Counted from the stretch's first letter, positions 54,996 through 63,291 are shown. The stretch: 64,000 bases of DNA from Maribellus comscasis (GCF_009762775.1 NZ_CP046401.1:5158001-5222000), one strand, 5' to 3'. Notes: generated by a model from the letters alone, not told the origin. Numbers and translations: made by a program.

Positions 54996-55039
54996 AATCG
55001 AGACCTATGCAAAATGAGGCAAAAAGTTAGGTCTCGATT
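54996..55039. repeat. 12-base inverted repeat between tRNA-Lys and the integrase gene
   Basis: Perfect arms AATCGAGACCTA (54996-55007) and TAGGTCTCGATT (55028-55039) separated by 20 bases. It lies about 137 bases before the integrase start (55176). The length of the spacer makes it a better candidate for a protein-binding operator or recombinase arm site than for a terminator. Confidence 0.7.
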
Positions 55040-55175
55040 GTGGTTTAACTCGCTGATAATTAACATTTAAATTGAGTTATTTTGGTCTGTTTTGATGTTT
55101 TCAAATTGCCCTATAAAGGGTAATTTTGAAAAGGGAACGAGACCATTTTTTGTCAAACAAAAAATGTTAATCAAG

Positions 55176-56375
55176 ATGAGAGTAACAGTTAATTTTCAGT
55201 TGAAAAAGTCAAAGGCCAGGGAAGATGACAAATGCCCTGTTTATTTGCGGTGTACGCTTGATGGGGAACGGTTTGAACTGTCAACCGGTATTTTTATTTT
55301 ACCGGATTTATGGAGTAGTGGCAGGCAGGAACCCAGGGGGAAGACCGAGGAAGCTCTGGTAGTCAAAAACCGTTTAGGTAAAGTTGCTACACAAGTACAG
55401 GATGCTTTCAACTTATTGGAATCAACCGAAGAACATTTCACCATTTTTGATCTAAAAGAAAAACTTTTGTCCCCGAAGAAGAAGGTTGGCCTGATTTCGG
55501 TTTTTGATTCCGTGATAAAAGATATAGAAGCGCGGGTCGGGGTTGATTATTCGCAGGGAACCCTGAAACATTATAAAACGAGCAGGGAACGGATAAAAGG
55601 ATTTATCAGCTTTCAGTTTAAGCGGCAGGAATTTCCTGTTTCATCAGTTGACTATGGTTTTATTAATGCAATGGATGTTTATTTAAAGCAGAAATTCCGG
55701 GTAAAGCCTAATACTGCAGTAACCTATCATAAGCATTTGAAGAAGGTATTGAATACGGCAGTTGGCCTAAATTACATTAACGCCAACCCTTACGAACGCT
55801 TTAAGGTTGTCAGGAACGAATCCCACCGGGATTACCTTACATTACAGGAACTTGACAAAATAAGACGCAAAGGAATAAGTACTCAGCGATTGGGGCTGGT
55901 ACGGGATATATTTGTGTTTGCATGTTATACCGGGCTCGGGTACGCCGAACTAAAGAAACTTAGTCGGGAACATATTCACCTGGGGGATGACGGAAATGAG
56001 TGGATTGTCATTGACCGGAATAAAACCGATATCCGTTGCAGGATTCCCTTATTAGATCAGGCCAAAGATATCCTTAAAAAATACGAAAGACATCCGGTGT
56101 TTGGCATCACCGGGAAGTTACTTCCGATAAATTCCAACCAAAAGATGAACGAATATCTAAAAGAACTGGCAGCTATATGCAAGATCGATAAAAATCTGAC
56201 TATGCATGTTTCAAGGCACACATTTGCAACTTCGGTCACGCTAACCAATGGCGTACCAATTGAAACGGTTTCCAGCATGCTGGGGCATACCTCGATTAAA
56301 ACCACTCAGATTTATGCTAGAATTGTGGACAAGAAAATCTCTGAAGACATGAAGAAGTTGAATGCAATATTATAA
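55176..56375 (+). CDS. Tyrosine recombinase/integrase (Bacteroidetes type)
   Basis: 399 residues from the ATG at 55176 (MRVTVNFQLKKSK). The frame is open from 55092, but family proteins start here with the Arm-binding domain. Order: Arm domain (1-95, CPVYLRCTLDGERFELSTGIF), SAM-like core-binding domain (about 105-215), catalytic domain (about 225-395) with ACYTGLGYAELKKL, HVSRHTFAT (H..R) and LGHTSIKTTQIYARI (H and the nucleophilic Tyr). The first catalytic Arg is replaced by Gly (TGLGYAEL instead of TGLR). Many Bacteroidetes integrases, IntDOT among them, lack this Arg and use another. It lies next to tRNA-Lys, a common integration target. Confidence 0.92.
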   Translation: MRVTVNFQLKKSKAREDDKCPVYLRCTLDGERFELSTGIFILPDLWSSGRQEPRGKTEEALVVKNRLGKVATQVQDAFNLLESTEEHFTIFDLKEKLLSPKKKVGLISVFDSVIKDIEARVGVDYSQGTLKHYKTSRERIKGFISFQFKRQEFPVSSVDYGFINAMDVYLKQKFRVKPNTAVTYHKHLKKVLNTAVGLNYINANPYERFKVVRNESHRDYLTLQELDKIRRKGISTQRLGLVRDIFVFACYTGLGYAELKKLSREHIHLGDDGNEWIVIDRNKTDIRCRIPLLDQAKDILKKYERHPVFGITGKLLPINSNQKMNEYLKELAAICKIDKNLTMHVSRHTFATSVTLTNGVPIETVSSMLGHTSIKTTQIYARIVDKKISEDMKKLNAIL

Positions 56376-56901
56376 ATGCAATGTGTTAAATTTAATTATT
56401 CTCGATATTGTTCCTTGTAATTTATAGGCTTGTTTTTAAATTGTTTGATTAATGGGATATGCATAGAACAAGGGCACGATTATTGTTTTTAATGCGCTTA
56501 AAATCAGATGTTTATATACCTGCTTTTCTTTTGGTACCTTTTTGGTAACTCTATAATTATATGCTCATTATAGAACTTAAATTCTACTTAAAAGTATCAA
56601 AATAAATTGATGTTATGAAATAAACAAGAGATTAAGTTCGGATCTATTGAAAGTTCATAATGACCTTAACGGAGATTAGTTCAACTGTTTCTTTGACAAT
56701 TCTTTTTTCTGTTATCAAAAGCAATCAAAGCCCGTCTTTCATTAAGTATCTGTTTCAAATTACATTTTCAGGCTATCGTGTAAGGTTTAGTAGTAAGTTC
56801 AAAAGAATTTATGAATTAGTTCGTATCCACAGTTACCAAACCTTGATGCGTAGTAGGACACTCGAATAATCACTTTACCTCAAATGTTTGATGACCACAG
56901 G
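56376..56901. other. Intergenic region after the integrase
   Basis: 526 bases with no recognisable gene. A short + frame at 56660-56869 has no family resemblance. Two imperfect direct repeats, TTTTGGTAC (56529-56537) and TTTTGGTAAC (56540-56549), sit 11 bases apart and could be binding sites. The sequence looks like leftover DNA at an integration junction. Confidence 0.35.
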
Positions 56902-57174
56902 TTAGTGGCTCAATGTTTTTTTCATTTTATCTACTGTAATTATTCTGTTGGTATTGGAATTAATCGTCAGCCTGACATTTCTTTCGTTGTTTATTATATA
57001 AATATTTTTGCCTTTTTTATGAAATTCCGTCTCATCCGTCTCCTTTATAATTGTAAGAATCAATTCTTCAATTTCTCTTTTTGAAAGCTCTTTGTTTAAT
57101 TTCTTGTTGATCCTGTTGTAAACAAGTTCAGTGTAACAAATTTTCTCTAAGATTTCTTTTTTATAGTTGCTCAT
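56902..57174 (-). CDS. DUF3781-like small protein
   Basis: 90 residues, basic and helical at the start (EKICYTELVYNRINKKLNKELSKREIEELIL) followed by beta strands (GKNIYIINNERNVRLTINSNTNRIITV). This matches what I recall of DUF3781; a profile search would be needed to confirm it. Function unknown. It begins 9 bases after the HAD gene on the same strand, so they are probably co-transcribed. Confidence 0.65.
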   Translation of the reverse strand: MSNYKKEILEKICYTELVYNRINKKLNKELSKREIEELILTIIKETDETEFHKKGKNIYIINNERNVRLTINSNTNRIITVDKMKKTLSH

Positions 57175-57183
57175 ATCTGCCTT

Positions 57184-57861
57184 TCATTCTTTCATTTCCA
57201 ATTTCAACGATAAATCGGTCAACTGATTGATTATTGTTGTTGGCTCAATTCCCCATGGGTCAAATATTGAATCTTGAGAACGCTGTACCCAGGCTGCTCG
57301 CATCCCGTATGAAATTGCTCCAATTACATCAAAAGAATTACTTGATATTAACCAGGAATCTGATTTTGTTGAGTTAGTCTCATCATTGAAATGCTTATAA
57401 ACTAACGGGCTTGGCTTAAAAGTCTTTTGATTTTCAACACTTACAATATCATCAAATATGTCAATAATTTTCGCATTAGTTAAAAGCTTTGATACAGCTT
57501 TTTTGCTTCCATTTGAAAAGGCAAACAATTTATGCCCGGATTCTTTTAGGTTCTTCAACCCGGCCTTAACATCGGCAAAAACCGGCAAAACAGAGTACTC
57601 ATCCATTAAAGCTTCTTTCTGACTTCCGGCTAAATCGGTTTTAAACATCTGGCAACAGAATTCCAGTGAATCTTTAGTACACACCGAAAAGTCAGCGTAT
57701 TTATTCATTAATCCGCGTCTAACTGAATATTCCAGTTGTTTACTTCTCCATGTATCCATAAACATTTTTGCTTTATCACCAATCATTTGTTCCAATGAGT
57801 CGAAAACTCCTGATATATTTATCAATGTCCCGTAAACGTCAAATGCTAAAGTATACTTCAT
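57184..57861 (-). CDS. HAD family hydrolase (haloacid dehalogenase type II-like)
   Basis: 225 residues. Motif I FDVYGT with the nucleophilic Asp, motif II FAFSNGS, Lys in KTFKPSPLVYKHF, and motif IV SSNSFDVIGAISYGMRAAWVQR. This order and the SSNSFDVIGA block are typical of L-2-haloacid dehalogenases, which hydrolyse 2-haloacids, although many relatives act on phosphates or other substrates. The flanking genes do not tell which. Confidence 0.87.
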   Translation of the reverse strand: MKYTLAFDVYGTLINISGVFDSLEQMIGDKAKMFMDTWRSKQLEYSVRRGLMNKYADFSVCTKDSLEFCCQMFKTDLAGSQKEALMDEYSVLPVFADVKAGLKNLKESGHKLFAFSNGSKKAVSKLLTNAKIIDIFDDIVSVENQKTFKPSPLVYKHFNDETNSTKSDSWLISSNSFDVIGAISYGMRAAWVQRSQDSIFDPWGIEPTTIINQLTDLSLKLEMKE

Positions 57862-57887
57862 GTTGGTTGTCTTTTATTGGCAAACGT

Positions 57888-58101
57888 TAATCCTTTATTA
57901 TTATTTCCAAATAACACTATATAAATCCCATGTAGTATCATTTGTTGAATTAATAGACTTTTGGGAAATACCATTTAGTGTAGAAACATAAATATTTTCA
58001 TCTATTATTTGCATTTTGGGCCAATACCCCCTGTTCTGGTTAATGCTTGTTGAGCAATTCTAACATTTGATTCCTGCTTTAGTCCAAAAATTTCATTTTT
58101 C
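57888..58101 (-). other. Decayed coding-like tail after the lipoprotein gene
   Basis: Reading on in the same frame past the TAA at 58102-58104 gives two more nearby stops (one just after, one at about 58060). Then comes an open stretch that includes GYWPKMQIIDENIYVSTLNG and ends TWDLYSVIWK, resembling the strand pattern of the lipoprotein's propeller repeats. It could be a remnant of a longer gene or chance in AT-rich DNA. Confidence 0.3.
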
Positions 58102-59055
58102 TTAATTTGGCAAATCAACTCTAACTCCGTTTTTCCAATAGCATGCTTTGTATTGAGACGCCACATTTCCTGTTGCCCCCGAAACATAGATATCATTTCC
58201 GTCAACATAAATTCCGTACGCCTGTGCATTATCTTCGAGTTCAAAAAGTTCTCCGTTTTTCCAGTAGCAAGCTGTATGTCCGGTACTGTTACTATTGTTT
58301 TTATTGTAAAATCCTACAGCATATACATCTGATTCTGATACAATAACTTGATGAACCTCACCATACAAAGTGCTCAATATTACAGGTTCTGTATTTTTCC
58401 AGTACATCGGGAAACTCATTAACCCTCCTGTGTAATAATCTTCTTTATCAACATAAACACAGCTAATTCCCTGAAAAAAAGCATCGTCTGGCAAAGGCAG
58501 GCTAATTAATGTTGTGTTCCCATCCCAAAAAAACGGTGTTTTTGGCGCTAAGGTTTCACCTGCCTCACTGTACCTTTTTTCACTGAAATATCCTGCAAAA
58601 AAAGGTTCGTCGTTTAAAATACATACTGAAGTTATTGTCCCGGTAGCAGAGGTGTCCATCCTTACAATCTCGTTGTTTTTGTAATAAAATATTTTTCCAT
58701 CATCGATAAAACTACCCTGGTCAAACTTATATATATCGTTTTCCCCGTTTAACGTTTTATAAACCGACACAGTTCTATATAGCTCATCAACAGGCTCTTT
58801 GTATGTGCTGCCATTATTTAAGGAACTGATAAAAGTTAAAGAGTCAACACTTAAAGCATCCATCCAATATTTAGTCCTAAACTCTGAATCAGTATTTAAA
58901 TATCCGCTAACAAGGACTTTGTTTTGGTTCGCGATAATGGAGAATGCACACGAATACTTATTTCTTGTATTTTCAATAGATTCAAGATTATCCTTTGTAC
59001 AACTAACTATCATAAAAATGACAAGTAGATAAATTAGGTTTTTTGTGGTCTTCAT
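58102..59055 (-). CDS. Lipoprotein with repeated CYWKNG beta-propeller-like motifs
   Basis: 317 residues. The signal MKTTKNLIYLLVIFMIVSC ends in a lipobox. The mature part has repeated units of about 45-50 residues, each with a GNDIYVSG-like strand and an ending xCYWKNG (for example HTACYWKNGELFEL and YKACYWKNGVRVDL), suggesting a beta-propeller or repeat fold. No enzyme motif is visible. It ends abruptly after the second clear unit, and coding-like sequence follows in the same frame, so the protein may be a shortened form. Function unknown. Confidence 0.65.
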   Translation of the reverse strand: MKTTKNLIYLLVIFMIVSCTKDNLESIENTRNKYSCAFSIIANQNKVLVSGYLNTDSEFRTKYWMDALSVDSLTFISSLNNGSTYKEPVDELYRTVSVYKTLNGENDIYKFDQGSFIDDGKIFYYKNNEIVRMDTSATGTITSVCILNDEPFFAGYFSEKRYSEAGETLAPKTPFFWDGNTTLISLPLPDDAFFQGISCVYVDKEDYYTGGLMSFPMYWKNTEPVILSTLYGEVHQVIVSESDVYAVGFYNKNNSNSTGHTACYWKNGELFELEDNAQAYGIYVDGNDIYVSGATGNVASQYKACYWKNGVRVDLPN

Positions 59056-59324
59056 AAATTTATTATTTGATTTTAGATGTAAAATGGTTAATCCACATTT
59101 TTAGTTGCGTTATTTTTTAAAATTTTAGGGGGCATCTTTTTTTTATTATCCAAAGTATTTTTCAATTAATCAACTCCCAGGCTCTAACTTCTCCATATTG
59201 TCCAGCCATCATGAGATAATAATTTGAAGAGAATTTAACAAATTATGGAATGTTATTCTTGCATTTTTTAAATCTCTGTTATACTGTCAAATGTTACACT
59301 GATTGAGGTTTTTTCAAAAATGTT

Positions 59325-59347
59325 TGGACATAGCGGGTTTATGTCCA
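59325..59347. repeat. Perfect 8-base hairpin in the methyltransferase upstream region
   Basis: TGGACATA (59325-59332) with TATGTCCA (59340-59347), 7-base loop. No T run follows, so an operator is likelier than a terminator. Confidence 0.5.
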
Positions 59348-59383
59348 GATTATATATACAGATATTTTGGAGAACATGAAAAG

Positions 59384-59412
59384 TTTGTATTAAATAAAGT
59401 TGGTTAAATTTG
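59384..59412 (+). promoter_or_regulatory. Promoter of the class I methyltransferase gene
   Basis: TTTG (59384-59387) and TAAATTTG (59405-59412), spaced 17 bases. The start codon is at 59513, leaving a leader of about 90 bases. Confidence 0.45.
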
Positions 59413-59512
59413 GCTTTCCTACTATTGTAGGGTAGAGAAGATTTCTGAGGCTATTTTATATTCAAACGTTCATTAATTTTAAATTAGTCAGCATTAAAGA
59501 ATAAAGATAAAT

Positions 59513-60082
59513 ATGGAACAAAAGAGGTTTAATCCGGCAAAACTTGAAAGATTAAATAATCCTGAACGGTCAAAAATATTTCCGGTTGATTCTATTGTAA
59601 AATTAACCAATATTGAAAATCCCGAAGTAATTATAGATTTGGGTGCAGGTACAGCGTTTTTCAGCATTCCTTTTGCACGTCTTTACAAGAGCTGCAAAAT
59701 TTATGCATGTGATATTTCGGAGATTATGGTTGATTGGATGGCCAAAAATATTGTACCGGAATATGGCAACATATATCCTATGAAAATATCTGATAACCAA
59801 ATTCCCTTGAATGATAATATTGCCGATTTAATTTTTATGGTAAACCTACATCATGAACTGGATGACCCGGAGGGAACATTAAAAGAATGTTACAGGCTAT
59901 TAAAGCCTAACGGTGTTATTGTTATATCAGATTGGAAAAAGGAGGATATGGAACATGGCCCATCTTTAGAGTTAAGATACGAACCCTATGAGGTAAAAGA
60001 ACAATTGCTTGGAACAGGATTTTATGAGATTCAGGATTATATGGATTTTCCGAACAATTTTTTAGTGACCGCTAAGAAATGA
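59513..60082 (+). CDS. Class I SAM-dependent methyltransferase
   Basis: 189 residues. The SAM site is VIIDLGAGTAFFSIPFARL, motif II region CKIYACDISEIM, and the later NLHHELDDPEGTLKECYRLLKPNGVIVISDWKKE fits the Methyltransf_11 family. The substrate is unknown; the close relatives are often annotated only as methyltransferases. The gene is monocistronic. Confidence 0.88.
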   Translation: MEQKRFNPAKLERLNNPERSKIFPVDSIVKLTNIENPEVIIDLGAGTAFFSIPFARLYKSCKIYACDISEIMVDWMAKNIVPEYGNIYPMKISDNQIPLNDNIADLIFMVNLHHELDDPEGTLKECYRLLKPNGVIVISDWKKEDMEHGPSLELRYEPYEVKEQLLGTGFYEIQDYMDFPNNFLVTAKK

Positions 60083-60218
60083 TATTAACAGTCTAATATC
60101 GAGTAAAGACATATCACCCTGTTTTCGTGATAGAAGCATAGAAATTGTAAAAGAAATTTACGGGTTACTTGTAACAATCAGGAATGTTTTTACTTACAGA
60201 ATTTTCCGAACAATTTTT

Positions 60219-60461
60219 TTAGATTTTGCAGGTGTTTGCTATTTTAAGCGTAAATAGTGAAGGGTATTTTTCCATAAACGGCTTTATGGTTTGAACAAGC
60301 AAAAGCATTACCTCGTCATACCCTCCTGAAATAACTGTGCTCATCATTCCTGTTTCAAAGGTAACTTTTTGATTTTCTGTTAATGTATCAATAAATTCCT
60401 GTATGGGTTTATTGTAGTTTTCTTTCAGTGGGTAGTAGCTGATTTCCGCTGTAATTTCCAT
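60219..60461 (-). CDS. YKOF-like thiamine-binding domain protein
   Basis: 80 residues forming a single ferredoxin-like YkoF/MTH1187 domain: MEITAEISYYPLKENYNKPIQEFIDTL, GMMSTVISGGYDEVMLLLVQTI and YPSLFTLKIANTCKI. These proteins bind thiamine or its pyrimidine part; two domains are typical for the Bacillus protein, one here. It begins 5 bases after the methyltransferase gene on the same strand, so they are likely one operon. No thiamine genes or TPP riboswitch are nearby. Confidence 0.78.
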   Translation of the reverse strand: MEITAEISYYPLKENYNKPIQEFIDTLTENQKVTFETGMMSTVISGGYDEVMLLLVQTIKPFMEKYPSLFTLKIANTCKI

Positions 60462-60466
60462 TATTA

Positions 60467-61111
60467 TTATTTTTTTTGAACAACTGCGCCAATAAAGGCC
60501 GGATGCACCGTATTTTGACTTTCCGTATCATCTAATAACTCAAATGCAGGAGAATAATAAACCCCCGTCTCCAGTCTTGGTTTCCCAAAGCGTGATAACA
60601 TTTGTCTTATTTCTTCGGGAGAGAAAAAACGGGCGTGCCGAAAAACCTCATCATTACCTTTGTTTTTTCCCAACTCTGACTGTGAATTCAGGCATCCCAA
60701 AACCAGATGTCCTCTTGATTTTAGAACACGGTCAATCTCACTGAGCGCTTTTGTTTCATCTTTTACAAATTCAAGCATGGTTATAGAAACAACAATAGAA
60801 AAACTTTGGTCGGCAAATGGGAGCATGGTAGCGTCAGCCTGTTGAAAAACCACGTTATTAATCTTTTTACCTCGTGCAATTTTCAGCATTTCCTCTGAGG
60901 CGTCAGTAGCTGTTACGTGGAATTCCCGGTTGACCAAAAATTGTGTCCAGTGCCCGGTGCCGCACCCCAGTTCAAGCAACGGTTCACAGGGGATATCTTC
61001 CATTAATACTGTGATAATTTTTTTTTCAATATTATCTATTGCTTTTCCTTGCGGGGTTTCATAAAAATTATCGTAATCACGGGCGATCTCGCGGTTTAGA
61101 TATAAATTCAT
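60467..61111 (-). CDS. Class I SAM-dependent methyltransferase
   Basis: 214 residues. SAM motif PLLELGCGTGHWTQFL, motif ATDASEEMLKIA, ADATMLPFADQSFSIVVS and post-I LSEIDRVLKSRGHLVLG are in order (Methyltransf_11). The C-terminal region FFSPEEIRQMLSRFGKPRLETGVYYSP probably forms the substrate lid. Substrate unknown. It is unrelated in detail to the methyltransferase at 59513 and pairs with the YKOF gene. Confidence 0.88.
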   Translation of the reverse strand: MNLYLNREIARDYDNFYETPQGKAIDNIEKKIITVLMEDIPCEPLLELGCGTGHWTQFLVNREFHVTATDASEEMLKIARGKKINNVVFQQADATMLPFADQSFSIVVSITMLEFVKDETKALSEIDRVLKSRGHLVLGCLNSQSELGKNKGNDEVFRHARFFSPEEIRQMLSRFGKPRLETGVYYSPAFELLDDTESQNTVHPAFIGAVVQKK

Positions 61112-61133
61112 TTCGTTATAGTATCTTTTTGTG

Positions 61134-61141
61134 CAAAAATA
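61134..61141 (-). promoter_or_regulatory. Promoter -7 element of the methyltransferase-YKOF pair
   Basis: The minus strand reads TATTTTTG, a full TAnnTTTG match, 23 bases before the start codon. Confidence 0.4.
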
Positions 61142-61300
61142 GGAACATTAGTTTATTCACGCGATGGTTTTGTTTTTATCCTTTTCAGGGAAATATTCCA
61201 TGAAATATGTTAATCTCATTGTATAGAATGACTTACCGAAAGTTACCAAAGATTTACTTTTTTTTAATATTGATTGGCTTTCCTAAAACTAAAATTCTGA

Positions 61301-61308
61301 TACATTTG
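61301..61308 (+). promoter_or_regulatory. Promoter -7 element of the ECF sigma gene
   Basis: TACATTTG, a full TAnnTTTG match, 17 bases before the ATG at 61326. It suggests that the sigma gene is transcribed by the housekeeping sigma factor. Confidence 0.5.
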
Positions 61309-61325
61309 GGCAGAAATAATTCACT

Positions 61326-61913
61326 ATGCCAGCTTCCTTTTCCAATAAAAAGTTGATAATGAACCTTCAAAAGGGAGATGAAGCTTCTTTTACCCAATTA
61401 TACCATTTATACGAGGGGCAATTGTACCGGTATGTGCTAAGTATTGTCAAATCACCCGATTTGACAGATGACGTTTTGCAGGAAGTTTTCATCAAAATTT
61501 GGGAACAAAGAGGTTTATTGAATCCTGAAAGGTCATTTCAGACTTTTCTTTTTACGGTGGCGAAGAATCATGTATTGAACCTGATGAAACGCGCTTCCCT
61601 GGACGATAAAATACGTTCGGAAATATTTTTATATGCTGAAAAGGAATCTGTACCTGTGGAAGAATCTTTTGATTTCAGGGAAACAGAATCCTTAATCAAT
61701 CAGGCTATTGCTAACCTACCTGCCCAGCAAAAAAAGATTTTTGAGCTTTGTAAAATAAAAGGGCTGACATACGAAGAGACGGCAAAACAGTTAAGTATTA
61801 CTTCCGGCACTGTAAACACCCAGATGGTAAAGTCGTTAAAAGCAATAAGGGAATATCTGAATATGAACGGCGTCCTGACCACATCTTTTTTTCTGCTATT
61901 CTTTTTGAGGTAA
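61326..61913 (+). CDS. ECF RNA polymerase sigma-70 factor (FecI-like)
   Basis: 195 residues. Region 2 (EASFTQLYHLYEGQLYRYVLSIVKSPDLTDDVLQEVFIKIWEQ) recognises the -10, and region 4 (INQAIANLPAQQKKIFELCKIKGLTYEETAKQLSITSGTVNTQMVKSLKAI) the -35 element. The C-terminal hydrophobic tail TTSFFLLFFLR is common in Bacteroidetes ECFs. It is followed 229 bases later by a FecR gene and then a TonB receptor, so it should drive the latter once released. Confidence 0.94.
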   Translation: MPASFSNKKLIMNLQKGDEASFTQLYHLYEGQLYRYVLSIVKSPDLTDDVLQEVFIKIWEQRGLLNPERSFQTFLFTVAKNHVLNLMKRASLDDKIRSEIFLYAEKESVPVEESFDFRETESLINQAIANLPAQQKKIFELCKIKGLTYEETAKQLSITSGTVNTQMVKSLKAIREYLNMNGVLTTSFFLLFFLR

Positions 61914-62142
61914 TTATAATTTGTAATATTTTTCTTCCTTTTCAAAATAATAACAAGGACTTTCCTTTTATAAAAAATTAGAATACAACCTTTTATTCCT
62001 CCGGCATTTGAAATTTTAGTCCCACTAAAAATTTATAATCTGTTACATAATTATTGCAGAATAATTAAATTAAAATTTGGCCTATATATGTGGGGTAGAT
62101 TTAATTGTATAACATATAGAAACAAATAAAATCAGATCCAAA

Positions 62143-63162
62143 ATGACGGAGTATATCAGGACTATTTATTTATTGAAGAAATTTATTGCAAATACTTCTA
62201 CGCCGGAGGAATTGAAAGAAACCGAGCAGTTGATTTCGGAGGGGATTGATGATGCAATCTGGATGGAAGTGCTTACAGAACATGAAAAAAGCTTCTCAAC
62301 AAGACAAAAGATACCTGCTTCGCCTAAGGCTTCGGAAAGGCTTGAATGGATCAGGGCACAACTTTCAGGTACAGACAGGAACAATCGTAAAAGACATTTA
62401 CCCTTTCGTTCCATTATCCCATGGGCAGCAACAATAGCTGCTACAGTACTCATTGCAGTCCTGTTTTATCCACAACTTGAACATTTTATGAAAAAAGAAA
62501 ACCCTGCTGCGGTGATGCAGTTGGCTTCAGCCGGGAATCAATCTCAAATGGTCAACACCCCTGATGGATCGAAAATCTGGGTCAACAATAACAGTACGTT
62601 AAAATATCCTTCTGAATTTTCAAGTGAACAAAGGGAAGTATTTTTAGAAGGTGAAGGTTTTTTTAATGTAAAAAAGAACCCGGACAAACCTTTTATTGTG
62701 TATGCAGGAGAAATAAAAATAAAAGTATTGGGAACATCATTTGATGTCCAGTCCTATCAGGAAGATGATGAAGTAACCGTTACATTGGCAACCGGCAAGG
62801 TCGAAATTGCATTTGGTTCGGGGCAATCCGGTCAAAATGCGGTATTATCGCCGGGGCAGCAGTTGGTTTATAATAAATGTTCGAACGAATTCATTATTAA
62901 AAAAATTGATCCTTACGCAAGTTATGCCTGGAAAGATGGGCTCCTGGTATTTGATCAGCAACCGTTAGACAAGATAACCAAAACTTTGGAACGGTACTAC
63001 AACGTCTCGTTTGTATTTAAAAACGAACAACTGGCAAACAAGAAAGTTACCTTCCGTCAAAAAAATGAAGATATAACAAGCATTATGGAAATACTTTCTT
63101 TTACTGCCGGATTCTCCTATTCAGTTGATGGTAAAGAAATAATTATATCCGGTAAACAATGA
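62143..63162 (+). CDS. FecR family anti-sigma/sensor protein
   Basis: 339 residues. A cytoplasmic anti-sigma segment (1-85) binds the sigma factor, one membrane helix follows (about 88-106, AATIAATVLIAVLFY), then the FecR domain (about 125-220, NTPDGSKIWVNNNSTLKYPSEF and REVFLEGEGFFNVKKNPDKPFIVYAGEIKIKVLGTSFDV) and a C-terminal STN-like DUF4974 domain (about 255-335, LDKITKTLERYYNVSFVF). It relays ligand binding at the TonB receptor to the ECF sigma factor. Confidence 0.94.
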   Translation: MTEYIRTIYLLKKFIANTSTPEELKETEQLISEGIDDAIWMEVLTEHEKSFSTRQKIPASPKASERLEWIRAQLSGTDRNNRKRHLPFRSIIPWAATIAATVLIAVLFYPQLEHFMKKENPAAVMQLASAGNQSQMVNTPDGSKIWVNNNSTLKYPSEFSSEQREVFLEGEGFFNVKKNPDKPFIVYAGEIKIKVLGTSFDVQSYQEDDEVTVTLATGKVEIAFGSGQSGQNAVLSPGQQLVYNKCSNEFIIKKIDPYASYAWKDGLLVFDQQPLDKITKTLERYYNVSFVFKNEQLANKKVTFRQKNEDITSIMEILSFTAGFSYSVDGKEIIISGKQ

Positions 63163-63228
63163 TTAGAAACATACATTCTCAACCGCCTTAATACATGGTT
63201 TATCGCCACAGTAGATTTAATAAAAAAA

Positions 63229-63250
63229 GGCAGTAGCGCCAACTACTGCC
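63229..63250 (-). terminator. Perfect hairpin before the TonB receptor gene (minus-strand terminator form)
   Basis: GGCAGTAG (63229-63236) with CTACTGCC (63243-63250), 6-base loop. A run of seven A precedes it, so it would act as a terminator (with a T run) only for minus-strand transcription. On the + strand it is a hairpin in the leader of the receptor mRNA. Confidence 0.55.
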
Positions 63251-63291
63251 AGGATAAAAGTTTTCTAACTCTTGATTAATATTAAAAAACT

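Larger units (their letters stand above)
59056..59512. other. Intergenic region with hairpin and promoter
   Basis: 457 bases between divergent genes, with no coding content seen. It holds an 8-base perfect hairpin (59325-59347) and a promoter-like pair (59384-59412), described separately. Confidence 0.4.

Noticed and set aside
56660..56869. A + strand open frame of 69 codons after the integrase
   Set aside because: No family resemblance, no promoter seen and amino acid composition of AT-rich noise.
58005..58244. A minus-strand frame of 79 codons overlapping the lipoprotein's 3' end
   Set aside because: It is in a different frame from the lipoprotein and ends shortly after; the lipoprotein frame is clearly coding with a signal peptide and repeats.
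60112..60132. Hairpin TATCAC/GTGATA after the methyltransferase at 59513
   Set aside because: Six pairs with a 9-base loop and no T run, not enough to call a terminator.
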